Notes: a model not told the origin generated them from the letters alone. A stretch of 7,121 nt of DNA from Clostridia bacterium (GCA_017420845.1 JAFQOC010000571.1:1-7121), one strand, 5' to 3'. Numbered from the stretch's first letter, positions 1 through 7,121 are shown. Numbers and translations are program-made.

Positions 1-1
1 C

Positions 2-1249
2 GCCATCACCAGAGTGGGGTATCTGCTCCCTTACCTGAAGCCTACCCCTTTCCGAACGGAATATCTGGCTGAGGGCGGAGCCCTCCGTTACCGTACTCCC
101 GTATCGGATCAAAACACCAAGCCCACGGTGCGCCGCCTGCTGGGAGAGGAGATCTGGCTGTCCCAGAGTCAGCTGCAGACCTACTCACGCTGTCCCTACA
201 GCTACTACGGGTCCCATATTCTGGCTCTGCGGGAAAAGAGCGAGGCCAAATTTGACAATCTGAACGCCGGAAACTTTTTGCACCACGTCATGGAGCAGTA
301 TCTTTCCCGGGCCTTGGATGCCGACAACCGCATCCGTCCTATGGAGGAGGATGAGATCGCCGTACTGGCGGACAAGATCATTTGCGCCTACATTCAGGAG
401 CTGTGCGGTGACGTGTCCCGAAATGGGCGACTTCTGCGTCTCTTTGACCGTCTCCGTCAGGTATCCATCATGCTCATTCACAGCATTCAAGACGAGCTGT
501 CCGACAGCTCCTTCCGCGTGGTCGGCCTGGAATGGGATACCCACGGACGCCGCCCCGGAGATCCTCTTCCCATGAGTATGACCCTTCCGTTGGAGGGCGA
601 TCCTGCTCTGTCCACCGCCGCCCAAGACAATCTGCCCGAATCTCTGCCCGTACAGGGCGACGCTGTCAAGCTCCTGATGGGCGGTCGCATCGACCGCGTG
701 GACATGTACCGGGCTGAGGACGGAGAGACGGTCTATATCCGTGTGGTGGATTACAAATCCTCCTACCATGAGTTCACCGTGAAATCCGTGACCGAGGATA
801 TGAATATCCAGCTTCTGTTGTATCTCTTCACGCTCTGCTCTCCCCACAACCGTGCACTGTTCGCGGACGCGGAAGGACACGTTCCCAAAAGCGTGCTCCC
901 CGCCTCCATGGTATACGTCAGCCCCAAGGAATCCACCCGAGAAGGGGCGCTTCTTCCCTGTCGCTCGGGTGTTGTGCTGGAAGACCCCGAAATCCTTCAG
1001 GCGGTAGAAAACACCCCTCATCCCGAAACCACCTTCCTCCCCTCCGCGAGCCGCAACAAAAAAGGCGAGCTCACAGGCAAGGGACTCTACTCCGCCGGGC
1101 AGATGGCAGACCTGGAGGGCATCCTTCGCTCGGCCATCCTGGATACCGCCGCCACCATGTATGACGGCTGTGCCCACCGCACGCCCTCCGAGGAGGCCTG
1201 TCGCTACTGCCGCGTACGAGGCTCCTGCGGCGTGTTTACCGGGGACTGA
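2..1249 (+). CDS. addB: AddB, ATP-dependent helicase/deoxyribonuclease subunit B, C-terminal part (5' end outside window)
   Basis: AddB is the partner of AddA in the AddAB enzyme, which unwinds and degrades double-strand DNA ends in the cytoplasm to load RecA. The reading frame is open from the first complete codon at position 2, so the GTG at 14 is an internal valine codon and the true start lies upstream. Family members are about 1,150 residues; some 415 are seen here. Numbering from the codon at 14, there is a Cys in SRCPY (Cys60) and a C-terminal CxxC-x5-C (Cys396, Cys399, Cys405), together the four ligands of the AddB 4Fe-4S cluster. Between them is a RecB-type PD-(D/E)XK nuclease: G-x3-H (Gly86, His90), GRIDRVD (Asp227 or Asp230), VDYKS (Asp246, Lys248) and the QLLLY motif (Gln266). 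All catalytic positions are kept, so the nuclease should be active. The helicase-like N-terminal region cannot be judged. addA follows after 59 bases. Confidence 0.96.
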   Translation, partial: AITRVGYLLPYLKPTPFRTEYLAEGGALRYRTPVSDQNTKPTVRRLLGEEIWLSQSQLQTYSRCPYSYYGSHILALREKSEAKFDNLNAGNFLHHVMEQYLSRALDADNRIRPMEEDEIAVLADKIICAYIQELCGDVSRNGRLLRLFDRLRQVSIMLIHSIQDELSDSSFRVVGLEWDTHGRRPGDPLPMSMTLPLEGDPALSTAAQDNLPESLPVQGDAVKLLMGGRIDRVDMYRAEDGETVYIRVVDYKSSYHEFTVKSVTEDMNIQLLLYLFTLCSPHNRALFADAEGHVPKSVLPASMVYVSPKESTREGALLPCRSGVVLEDPEILQAVENTPHPETTFLPSASRNKKGELTGKGLYSAGQMADLEGILRSAILDTAATMYDGCAHRTPSEEACRYCRVRGSCGVFTGD

Positions 1250-1295
1250 GCCCCCTCATTCCAGCCGCTTATCGCTTATCCGTAAAAGAACATTG

Positions 1296-1303
1296 AAAGG
1301 AGG
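1296..1303 (+). promoter_or_regulatory. Ribosome binding site of addA
   Basis: AAAGGAGG lies 5 bases before the ATG at 1309. It is close to a perfect anti-16S match and fixes the addA start. No promoter-like sequence or terminator is seen in the 59 bases between addB and addA, which fits co-transcription. The only other structure there is a tandem GCTTATC duplication at 1267-1280. Confidence 0.85.
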
Positions 1304-1308
1304 CCGTC

Positions 1309-4300
1309 ATGGCACGAAACTGGACCCCCGCCCAACGCGCGGCCATGTCCACCCTGGGCAGGACTCTCCTCATTTCCGCCGCCGCGGGCTCGGGTAAAAC
1401 AGCCACCCTGACCGAGCGCATCATTCGGCGGCTTACCGATCCCGAGCATCCCGCAGACCTGTCCCGCATGCTCATCGTTACCTTTACCCGTGCCGCCGCC
1501 GCCGAACTGCGGGAGCGCATCGCCAAGGCCCTCTCCGAGGCCATCGCCGCCGACCCCGGCAACCGTCATTTGCAGAAGCAATACATGGGCCTGGGCGGCG
1601 CCCACATCAGCACCATCGACGCCTTTTGCCGAGAGCCTGTCAAGGCACATTTCGCCGAGATCGGTCTCCCTGCCGTTTCACGTATTGCCGACGAGGCCGA
1701 GCTGCAGCCTCTTTGCGAGCGGGTCATGGGCGATCTGATCGATGAATATTACGTCAAATACGCTACCCTCGATGCCAATTCCGCTTCTTCGCCCTACGGG
1801 CTTCTGGAGGGGAATCCCTTTGCCGACCTCTGCGACAGCCTGACCCCTTTCAAGAACGATACCGAGCTGATCCCCACGCTGCAGGGACTGTACAACCGGC
1901 TTTTATCCTTTCCCGAGGAGCTGGATCGGTTGAAGCGCCAGGCGCGGGAGCTGACCGAGGGAGCGGATTTGGATTTCTTCTTCTCGGATCACGGAGGCAT
2001 CCTCAAGGAATGGCTGCGGGACTTCTGCGCCTCTTCCATCACCATTCTGGAGGAAGGACTGGAGCAGATTGCCTCTGACCCTGCCGCCGTTAAAGCCTAC
2101 GACACCGCTTTTCGCGCGGATCTGGAGGCATGTCGAAGAGTTTATGAGGCTGAGACCTATGCTCAGGCTCAGGAGATTCTGGCAGCCTACGATAATATCC
2201 GTCTGGGGCAGTACCGAGGGGGGGATCCCGATATCCTCGCCGCCAAGGATGCCCGTACCGCGGTGTATCAGACTTTGAAAAAATTGCGGAGCGCCTATTT
2301 TCTCCTCTCCCCGACCGCCATTTCGGGTCAAATGCGGAGAACGGCTCTCATGTGCGAGGTGCTGTACGATTTCCTGTCCGAGTATGATAGTCGGATCCTT
2401 GCCGAAAAAAAAGCCCGCGGTATCTGTGATTTCACCGATAACCGCCGCTATCTTCTCGCCCTTCTTCGTAATCCGGACGGTTCTCCCAGTCCCATGGCCC
2501 AAGAGTACGGAGCTCGGTTTGACGAGGTATATATCGACGAGTATCAGGACGTGGACGAGATGCAGGATGAGATCTTCCGCCTCATCGGTCAGAATCATCG
2601 CTTCATGGTAGGTGACATCAAGCAGAGTATTTACGTCTTCCGCGGAGCGGATCCCTCAGTCTTTGCGGGATATCGGCGACTGCTCCCCGCGCTGAACACC
2701 GAGGATCCCCAAGGGGATACCCTCTCTCCCGACGGAAACAGCATTTTCATGTCCGAAAACTTCCGCTGTGACGAATCCGTCGTTCGGGTAACCAACGCGG
2801 TTTGCGGTCACGTATTCCGAGCCTGTCCCGAAACCGTCGGTTACCGCGACGAGGATGATCTTGGTTTTTCCAAGCTCAAGCCCGCCAACGATTATGCGTC
2901 CCATCCCGTACAGATCACAGTGTTGACCAAGCCTTCCAAGGATGAGGGCGGAGAAGCCTCCGCCTCCGAGGACGAAAATGATCTGGCCGGCGTGGATGCC
3001 GAGGCGGCTTACGTTGCGGGTGAGATTTCTTCCCTACTGCGAACGGGCAAGCTGGCCGACGGCAGTCCCATCCGTCCCAAGGACGTGGTCATCCTCATGC
3101 GAGGCCGACGGGCTCTGTCCCCCTACATGGAGGCCTTGGCGGCTCTGGGCATCCCCACGGGATCGGAGGAGCTGGAGGCCGAAGAGGCCGGACGGGATCT
3201 GCTCCACGGGTCGGATATGTCCTATCTGGTGAATCTCCTTCGGGTCATCGACAATCCCGACGGAGATATTCCCCTGTCCGAGGTGCTTCGGGCTCCCTTC
3301 CCGGGTCTGACCCTGGAGGAACTGATCACCCTACGAAGCGGCGGGGATCCCACCTGCGAATCCCAATCCCTGTACGCCAACTGCGAAGCGTATGTGGGAA
3401 GTGAGGATGGGGACGGCGTCCTGGTACAAAAGCTCACCGATTTTCTCGTGTGGTTGGCGCGTTACCGCGCCTTGACGGCAACCCATTCGGCTGAGGGCAT
3501 TCTGCGTATGCTCCGAAGGGATTCCTGCTGTGCGTCCCGGGAAAGCGCAGCCTTCCTGTACCTCTACGAAGCGGCAAGAACCTGTCGCACCGCCTCCTTC
3601 CTGTCTCTTTGCGTATTCCTGCGATACTTTGAATCCAAGCTTCAAACCCAGAAGAAGGCTCCCGTTCAGGCCGATGACCGTGAAGACGGTCACGTCACCA
3701 TCATGACCATCCACAACTCCAAGGGCCTGGAATTTCCCGTGTGCTTCGTAGTGCGATGCGGTCAGGCATTCGTCCACAAGAACCAATCGGCGGATCTTCT
3801 CTTCGATAAGCGTGCCGGGGTAGCCATGAAGCTCTACAGCCGCGCCGAAGAAGAGGGGGCAGGCCGCGTAAAGACCGACACCCTCCTGCGCCAAGCGGCG
3901 GCACTTTCCGCAAAGCTTACCGAGCGAGAGGAGGAAATGCGCCTTTTGTACGTAGCCATGACCCGTGCCAGAGAACGCCTGTATCTGGTGGGTATGGGTA
4001 ATGAAAAAGCCGTCTCCTTCCGCTGCGGAGATCGTTTTGCCACCATGGAGTGCGGAAACTATATGAAGTGGATCCTGGGCGGACTGACAGCCCATCCGGA
4101 AGTAAGTTCCTTCTGTACCCTCCGCTACCTGTCCACGGCAGAGGTGGAGCACGGCATTCCCTATGGGCAAGGGAGGGAGCACGGAGAGGATCCCGTGGAT
4201 CGCGAAAGAACGGCCTACTATCGGGCCATTCTGGACAGCCGCCCCGAGCGGTCGGACACCGAAAGACTTCTCACTCACATCCCGACCACCATCCCTGCCT

Positions 4301-5055
4301 CCCGCATGACCGATCGTTTGCTGGACACCTGTGTGTTTCTGGAGACCGACGTCCCCGAAAACACCGACAAGCTCCCGGACAGCAGTACGGAGGGAGTACG
4401 CCTGGACGTGGACAGCGAGGCCACCGTCCGCGCCGCTCTGAATCTGATGGCATCCTCCGGGGGAGATGAATTTGAGCTTCTCCTGTCCGCAGGCCGCCGT
4501 CCCACCGCCGCCGAGCGAGGGACCGCCGTCCACCTGTTCCTGCAGTACTGCGATTACGACCGAGCGGTCAACCAAGGAATTGAGGAAGAGATCTGCCGTT
4601 TGACAGAGATGAGCTTTCTGTCTCCCCGTACCGCCGAGATTCTGGACCGAAGAATGCTGGCAGGCTTCTTCGGAAGCCGATTCTTCTCGCGTATGTCCAA
4701 GGCAGTACGAATGGAACGTGAGCTGAAATTCAACCGCATGGTCCCCCTATCTTCTTTGACAGATTTTCAGATCTTGGCTCATGCGCTGGAGGGACGCACC
4801 CTCATGGTCCGCGGCTCCGTGGACCTGCTCTGCGAGTTTGAGGACGGCCATCTGGAGCTGTGCGACTACAAAACCGACCACATCACTGAGGAGGAGCGAA
4901 GGAATCCTTCCCTGCTGGCGCTCCGCATGACCGAGCAGCATCGGGATCAGCTTTTGCAATACGCCGCCGCCATCACAGAGCTGTACGGCCGCACGCCCAC
5001 CCATGCCTACATCTTCTCATTACCTCTGGGAGAGGCCGTAGAGATCCCGCTGTGA
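1309..5055 (+). CDS. addA: AddA, ATP-dependent helicase/nuclease subunit A
   Basis: AddA is the motor and 3'-strand nuclease subunit of AddAB, an SF1 (UvrD/RecB-like) 3'-5' helicase. At 1,248 residues it has the usual family length. Helicase motifs appear in order: Q motif WTPAQ (5-9); Walker A AAAGSGKT (24-31, Lys30); Ia VTFTRAAAAELRER (57-70); HISTIDAFC (99-107); Walker B DEYQD (410-414); motif III VGDIKQSIYVFRGADP (434-449); motif IV ENFR (483-486); motif V TIHNSKGLEFP (800-810); motif VI YVAMTRARERLYLVG (881-895). A less conserved, acidic linker lies near 543-565. The C-terminal RecB-family nuclease has GTAVH (His1075), VRGSVD (Asp1172), CDYKTD (Asp1186, Lys1188) and the QLLQYA motif (1214-1219). 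No helicase or nuclease residue is missing. The ATG start is set by AAAGGAGG 5 bases upstream. It follows addB in the usual addB-addA order. No terminator follows, so transcription probably continues into the next gene. Confidence 0.98.
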   Translation: MARNWTPAQRAAMSTLGRTLLISAAAGSGKTATLTERIIRRLTDPEHPADLSRMLIVTFTRAAAAELRERIAKALSEAIAADPGNRHLQKQYMGLGGAHISTIDAFCREPVKAHFAEIGLPAVSRIADEAELQPLCERVMGDLIDEYYVKYATLDANSASSPYGLLEGNPFADLCDSLTPFKNDTELIPTLQGLYNRLLSFPEELDRLKRQARELTEGADLDFFFSDHGGILKEWLRDFCASSITILEEGLEQIASDPAAVKAYDTAFRADLEACRRVYEAETYAQAQEILAAYDNIRLGQYRGGDPDILAAKDARTAVYQTLKKLRSAYFLLSPTAISGQMRRTALMCEVLYDFLSEYDSRILAEKKARGICDFTDNRRYLLALLRNPDGSPSPMAQEYGARFDEVYIDEYQDVDEMQDEIFRLIGQNHRFMVGDIKQSIYVFRGADPSVFAGYRRLLPALNTEDPQGDTLSPDGNSIFMSENFRCDESVVRVTNAVCGHVFRACPETVGYRDEDDLGFSKLKPANDYASHPVQITVLTKPSKDEGGEASASEDENDLAGVDAEAAYVAGEISSLLRTGKLADGSPIRPKDVVILMRGRRALSPYMEALAALGIPTGSEELEAEEAGRDLLHGSDMSYLVNLLRVIDNPDGDIPLSEVLRAPFPGLTLEELITLRSGGDPTCESQSLYANCEAYVGSEDGDGVLVQKLTDFLVWLARYRALTATHSAEGILRMLRRDSCCASRESAAFLYLYEAARTCRTASFLSLCVFLRYFESKLQTQKKAPVQADDREDGHVTIMTIHNSKGLEFPVCFVVRCGQAFVHKNQSADLLFDKRAGVAMKLYSRAEEEGAGRVKTDTLLRQAAALSAKLTEREEEMRLLYVAMTRARERLYLVGMGNEKAVSFRCGDRFATMECGNYMKWILGGLTAHPEVSSFCTLRYLSTAEVEHGIPYGQGREHGEDPVDRERTAYYRAILDSRPERSDTERLLTHIPTTIPASRMTDRLLDTCVFLETDVPENTDKLPDSSTEGVRLDVDSEATVRAALNLMASSGGDEFELLLSAGRRPTAAERGTAVHLFLQYCDYDRAVNQGIEEEICRLTEMSFLSPRTAEILDRRMLAGFFGSRFFSRMSKAVRMERELKFNRMVPLSSLTDFQILAHALEGRTLMVRGSVDLLCEFEDGHLELCDYKTDHITEEERRNPSLLALRMTEQHRDQLLQYAAAITELYGRTPTHAYIFSLPLGEAVEIPL

Positions 5056-5093
5056 TCTGAAAACAGCCGCTATTTTGTGATTCACATTCTGAA

Positions 5094-5100
5094 TGGAGGT
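5094..5100 (+). promoter_or_regulatory. Ribosome binding site of the small gene after addA
   Basis: TGGAGGT sits 7-8 bases before the GTG at 5108, the ideal distance. It rules out the ATG at 5093, which overlaps this site, and is too far from the ATG at 5117 (about 17 bases). GTG 5108 is therefore the chosen start. Confidence 0.65.
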
Positions 5101-5107
5101 CCTTGCT

Positions 5108-5544
5108 GTGGAATGGATGAATAAGCAGAAACGCTTCGAATATCTGAGATCGCTTCTTACTGAAGAAGAATGGGCTCACCTGCTTCATCAAAGCTACGAA
5201 TGGAATGATACGGACACGTGTGATTCCGAGGAAGCTTGGATACCGTGCGAAGCGGCGAGGACGTGGCCGATCACTTCCGGATATTCTGGGACCCCACGGA
5301 GGAACGTAAGCAGAAAATCGTGGAGCTATGCCGCAATTTCTTCGGTTACTCCTCCTACGAGGACGTGCAACAGGCTCACCCCGATCTGACGTTGGGAGAC
5401 TTTCTCTTAGCCGCACGGTACGCGATTGTGAAGAATACCGAAAAAACCATGGAAATTCTGGAATCCGTCGCCTTTTTCCTGCACAGTGATCTGAAAAATT
5501 ACATTCTCTTTCATTTTCGCGACGGGCGGATATACGACCGCTAA
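5108..5544 (+). pseudogene. Unrecognised small protein gene, frameshifted near 5235
   Basis: I do not recognise this family. Translation begins at GTG 5108 behind a good ribosome binding site, and the first 42 residues look like real protein (amphipathic, rich in charged and aromatic residues, e.g. RFEYLRSLLTEEEWAHLL). In that frame the sequence then degrades into Arg/Ser/Thr/Pro-rich shadow-like residues up to a stop at 5387-5389. The frame one base back takes over at TTG 5236 with equally protein-like sequence (DVADHFRIFWDPTEERKQKI) and ends at TAA 5542-5544. Restoring one base after GC at 5234-5235 gives an Ala codon and joins the halves smoothly as SEEA-LDTVRSG, a product of about 145 residues. 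No signal peptide or membrane segment is visible, so it is probably a mainly helical cytoplasmic protein. It starts 52 bases after addA with no terminator between, so it is likely co-transcribed. The break could be genuine decay or an assembly or sequencing error. A separately started downstream piece is less likely, because its only early start, TTG 5236, has GAGGA too close. Confidence 0.6.
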
Positions 5545-5559
5545 CACAGAAAAAGCTTC

Positions 5560-6054
5560 TTGATTCCCGACAGACATTTGCTCATTACACCGGATACCCC
5601 CTTGCGAGTAACCGAAATCGGCAAGGGCTTTGACCGTGAAACTCATTTTTTCTACAAGGATTTCAGTTTTTGCTTCGGTGAAGATCAAACCTACGACTTC
5701 AGAAAGCTCTATATTGACATCGACGAAATGGCCGACGATTGCGGCAATGACCTGTCCGGCGGAGATTTTCTCCATTGTCAGTACGACGTTGATTTTTCCC
5801 TCTATAAGACCGACGGAGCCATACTCCCCTACGGCGAGATCACCAGACAACTGCACGTGACACGCAGGGACGGAACCTATCGCTGTGTATTTCAATTCAT
5901 GTCCGAAGATACGGAGGTGTCCTGCAGCAGCTACGAGTTTGCTACCACACGGGATTTCCTGCATTTCATGAAATACGACGAGGGCGGCCGAGACCCATCC
6001 CCTATTTTTGAAAAGCTGAGACAGGGTGGTGAGGTCGTCGTAAAAGATATATAA
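5560..6054 (+). CDS. Hypothetical protein, or C-terminal continuation of the interrupted upstream gene
   Basis: The family is not recognised. The frame stays open from just after TAA 5542-5544 to a TAA at 6052-6054. Its composition is convincing coding sequence, rich in Asp, Phe and Tyr (FRKLYIDIDEMADD, RQLHVTRRDGTYRCVFQFM), and it looks like a soluble mixed or beta-rich protein without signal peptide or membrane segment. The N-terminus is the problem. There is no ATG before 5728, and the candidate TTG codons (5560, 5578, 5602) lack a proper ribosome binding site; only a weak AGAAAAAG precedes 5560. The TTG at 5560, giving 164 residues, is a tentative choice. The frame is the same as the second half of the preceding gene, with only 15 bases between that stop and this TTG. 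One alternative is that TAA 5542 is a nonsense mutation in a single gene of roughly 315 residues. Another is that the two are coupled neighbours. It is less GC-rich than addAB. The bidirectional terminator lies downstream. Confidence 0.55.
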   Translation: MIPDRHLLITPDTPLRVTEIGKGFDRETHFFYKDFSFCFGEDQTYDFRKLYIDIDEMADDCGNDLSGGDFLHCQYDVDFSLYKTDGAILPYGEITRQLHVTRRDGTYRCVFQFMSEDTEVSCSSYEFATTRDFLHFMKYDEGGRDPSPIFEKLRQGGEVVVKDI

Positions 6055-6096
6055 ACGTCCGATCTCCCAAAAATCAACCGCTCCGCGTATCCCTCA

Positions 6097-6116
6097 AGCC
6101 CTCAAAAGAGAGGGCT
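6097..6116 (+). other. Small hairpin after the unknown genes
   Basis: AGCCCTC (6097-6103) and GAGGGCT (6110-6116) form a 7-bp stem with a 6-base A-rich loop. No T-run follows on either strand, so on its own it does not look like an intrinsic terminator. It could protect the 3' end of the addA-operon transcript. A second weak inverted repeat, CATAGC/GCTATG at 6121-6126 and 6144-6149, follows in AT-rich sequence. Confidence 0.4.
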
Positions 6117-6161
6117 GCTTCATAGCATTAATAAATTGTGAACGCTATGTGTAACCATAAC

Positions 6162-6204
6162 AAAAAACCAAGATCAAATCAGCCGATTGATCTTGGCTTT
6201 TTGT
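6162..6204. terminator. Bidirectional intrinsic terminator between the convergent genes
   Basis: CCAAGATCAA (6168-6177) pairs perfectly with TTGATCTTGG (6187-6196) across a 9-base loop. On the plus strand the stem is followed by CTTTTTG, ending the addA-side transcript. On the minus strand it is followed directly by six T (complement of A6162-6167), ending the tepA transcript 52 bases past its stop. It therefore serves both convergent units. The minus-strand form is the stronger one, since no base interrupts the T-run. Confidence 0.88.
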
Positions 6205-6255
6205 TGCTCTTTTACAGGTGAAAAGTCAAATCATTCAATTTGACTCAGCCCCTTT

Positions 6256-6987
6256 TCAAGCATTGACTTGCTTCCCCGTTCTGTATTGTCGAATCATGTC
6301 CTTCAAAGCGGCCAGAGCCGCGTCCAGCCCTCCCACCTCGTCGATCAGCCCTACCTTCACGGCTTCCTCGCCATCCAGAATACTGCCGATATCATTGGCG
6401 ATCTCGTCGGGCTTCATCATGAGACTTTGCAGCGTCTCCCTGTTCGCGTGACTATGAGAGGCAATGAAGGCAAGAATACGATCCTGCATATCGTGGAAAT
6501 AACGGTAGGTCTGAGGCGCGCCGATTACGGTACCGCTGATGCGGACGGGATGGAGGGTCATAGTGGCCGACGGAACAATGAAGGAACGCTTCCCCGCTAC
6601 CGCCAAGGGAACACCGATGGAATGCCCACCGCCCAGGACCAGGGTCACGGTGGGCTTTCTCATGGACGCGATGAGCTCAGCCAACGCCAGTCCCGCCTCC
6701 ACGTCGCCCCCCATGGTGTTCAGAATCACCAGCAAGCCGTCAAAGTCCTCGTTCTCCTCCACCGAAACAAGAAGGGGGATGATCTGTTCATATTTGGTGG
6801 CCTTCTGTCCTTCGGGGAGAAGATAATGTCCCTCAATCTGTCCAATGACCGAGAGACAGTAGATGCATTCCTCCCCGTTTTTCACGGCCACCGAAGCAGA
6901 GCGGTCAATGGTCTCCAAAACCTGCTCAGTCTCACGGTTGGCTTCCTCGTTTTTCGTCGTGTGATGGTTTTTTTCGGTATCTTTCAT
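6256..6987 (-). CDS. tepA: TepA/YmfB-type ClpP-like serine protease
   Basis: This is a ClpP-fold (crotonase-like) peptidase of the TepA group, named translocation-enhancing peptidase in Bacillus subtilis and thought to act in the cytoplasm, possibly on signal peptides. With the ATG at 6987 it has 243 residues, normal for the family. Visible features are a hydrophilic, charged N-terminus (1-40) without signal peptide; the core strand IGQIEGHYLLPEGQKATKYE (48-67); LLVILNTMGGDVEAGLALAE (85-104), where the glycine pair forms the oxyanion region; the nucleophile in GGGHSIGVP (Ser123); and the catalytic His in TMTLHPV (His146). The third residue is probably an Asp in the DIGSILDGEEAVKVGLID segment (199-216), which I cannot assign. 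The start is chosen because AAAGGA lies 6 bases upstream; an extension to 7062 would run through this site and into a palindrome. It is a single-gene unit ending at the shared terminator. In B. subtilis, as I recall, the gene sits next to ylzJ and spoIIIE, but neither follows it here. Confidence 0.9.
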   Translation of the reverse strand: MKDTEKNHHTTKNEEANRETEQVLETIDRSASVAVKNGEECIYCLSVIGQIEGHYLLPEGQKATKYEQIIPLLVSVEENEDFDGLLVILNTMGGDVEAGLALAELIASMRKPTVTLVLGGGHSIGVPLAVAGKRSFIVPSATMTLHPVRISGTVIGAPQTYRYFHDMQDRILAFIASHSHANRETLQSLMMKPDEIANDIGSILDGEEAVKVGLIDEVGGLDAALAALKDMIRQYRTGKQVNA

Positions 6988-6993
6988 TTGAGT

Positions 6994-6999
6994 TCCTTT
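6994..6999 (-). promoter_or_regulatory. Ribosome binding site of tepA
   Basis: On the minus strand AAAGGA stands 6 bases before the ATG at 6987. It selects this start over the longer in-frame possibility beginning at 7062. I could not identify a convincing -35/-10 pair in the bases between this site and the palindrome at 7059. Confidence 0.75.
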
Positions 7000-7058
7000 C
7001 AAATTTGGGTTTATCGAACTGTTTGTCGTTGGCGTTCTCACGCTTTTCGGGCAGGGTT

Positions 7059-7083
7059 CCAAGGGGGACGCAGTCCCCCTTGG
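7059..7083. repeat. Perfect 11-bp-arm palindrome upstream of tepA
   Basis: CCAAGGGGGAC (7059-7069) is the exact reverse complement of GTCCCCCTTGG (7073-7083), with a GCA loop. Neither strand has a following T-run, so a simple terminator is unlikely. The flank at 7087-7121 is purine- and G-rich, repeats GCAGTCCC from the palindrome at 7105-7112, and ends in a GC-rich motif that may be another inverted repeat cut off by the window. It resembles a dispersed REP-like intergenic element, which cannot be proven from one copy. It could also be a hairpin in the tepA leader or the 3' end of the gene beyond the right edge. Confidence 0.6.
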
Positions 7084-7121
7084 GTAAGAAAAGGGGGGTG
7101 GCCGGCAGTCCCGAGGGCGGC

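Noticed and set aside
185..1177. A 330-codon open frame on the minus strand inside addB.
   Set aside because: It lies opposite the conserved AddB nuclease domain, is rich in Gly, Val and His as expected for an antisense shadow, and has no recognisable motif.
3331..4575. A 414-codon open frame on the minus strand inside addA.
   Set aside because: It lies opposite well-conserved AddA helicase motifs V and VI and is explained by codon bias in addA. It has no domain of its own.
5093..5107. ATG 5093 as start of the small gene after addA.
   Set aside because: The GGAGG at 5095-5099 lies inside it and correctly positions GTG 5108 instead.
5407..5964. A 185-codon open frame on the minus strand that crosses both unknown plus-strand genes without a stop.
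   Set aside because: It has no ribosome binding site, and its composition looks like the reverse of the Asp/Phe/Tyr-rich plus-strand protein. Long antisense frames of the same kind also lie opposite addB and addA, so it is most likely a shadow.
6988..7062. N-terminal extension of tepA by 25 residues.
   Set aside because: It would begin inside the palindrome, lacks a ribosome binding site, and would place the clear AAAGGA site inside the coding region.
1..7121. AGCGG pentamers as possible Chi sites for AddAB.
   Set aside because: Several occur across the window, but the Chi sequence differs between lineages and these counts are not interpretable in so short a GC-rich window.
1..7121. CRISPR arrays, tRNA or rRNA genes, and insertion sequences.
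   Set aside because: No regularly spaced repeats, cloverleaf structure, rRNA sequence or transposase motifs were seen.

Overview
The window comes from a Gram-positive bacterium, most likely a moderately GC-rich Clostridia-type Firmicute. The reasons are an addB-addA pair rather than recBCD, strong AAGGAGG-type ribosome binding sites, and a TepA-type ClpP-like protease, a family best known from Firmicutes. No ribosomal RNA or other marker is present, so the genus is left open.

Layout. Positions 1-1249 (+) are the C-terminal third of AddB, cut off at the left edge. Positions 1309-5055 (+) are a complete AddA helicase-nuclease, 59 bases downstream and clearly in the same operon. Positions 5108-5544 (+) hold a small unrecognised gene with its own ribosome binding site, broken by an apparent single-base deletion near 5235. 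Positions 5545-6054 (+) continue open in the same frame after a single TAA. This stretch is either a second unrecognised gene with a weak TTG start or the rest of one interrupted gene. Positions 6055-6255 are a non-coding convergence zone with a hairpin and a strong bidirectional terminator. Positions 6256-6987 (-) encode a TepA/YmfB-type ClpP-like serine protease. Positions 6988-7121 are its upstream region and contain a perfect 11-bp-arm palindrome.

How the genes work together. AddA and AddB form the AddAB helicase-nuclease that resects double-strand breaks for RecA-dependent repair. Both nuclease domains and the AddB iron-sulfur cysteines are intact. The downstream unknown genes lie in the same direction with no terminator after addA, so they are probably co-transcribed, but nothing in them indicates a repair role. 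TepA is a separate transcription unit that converges on this operon and shares its terminator.

I found no convincing new system. The least explained parts are the interrupted gene or genes at 5108-6054 and the palindrome at 7059-7083. Most of the window is ordinary core genome.
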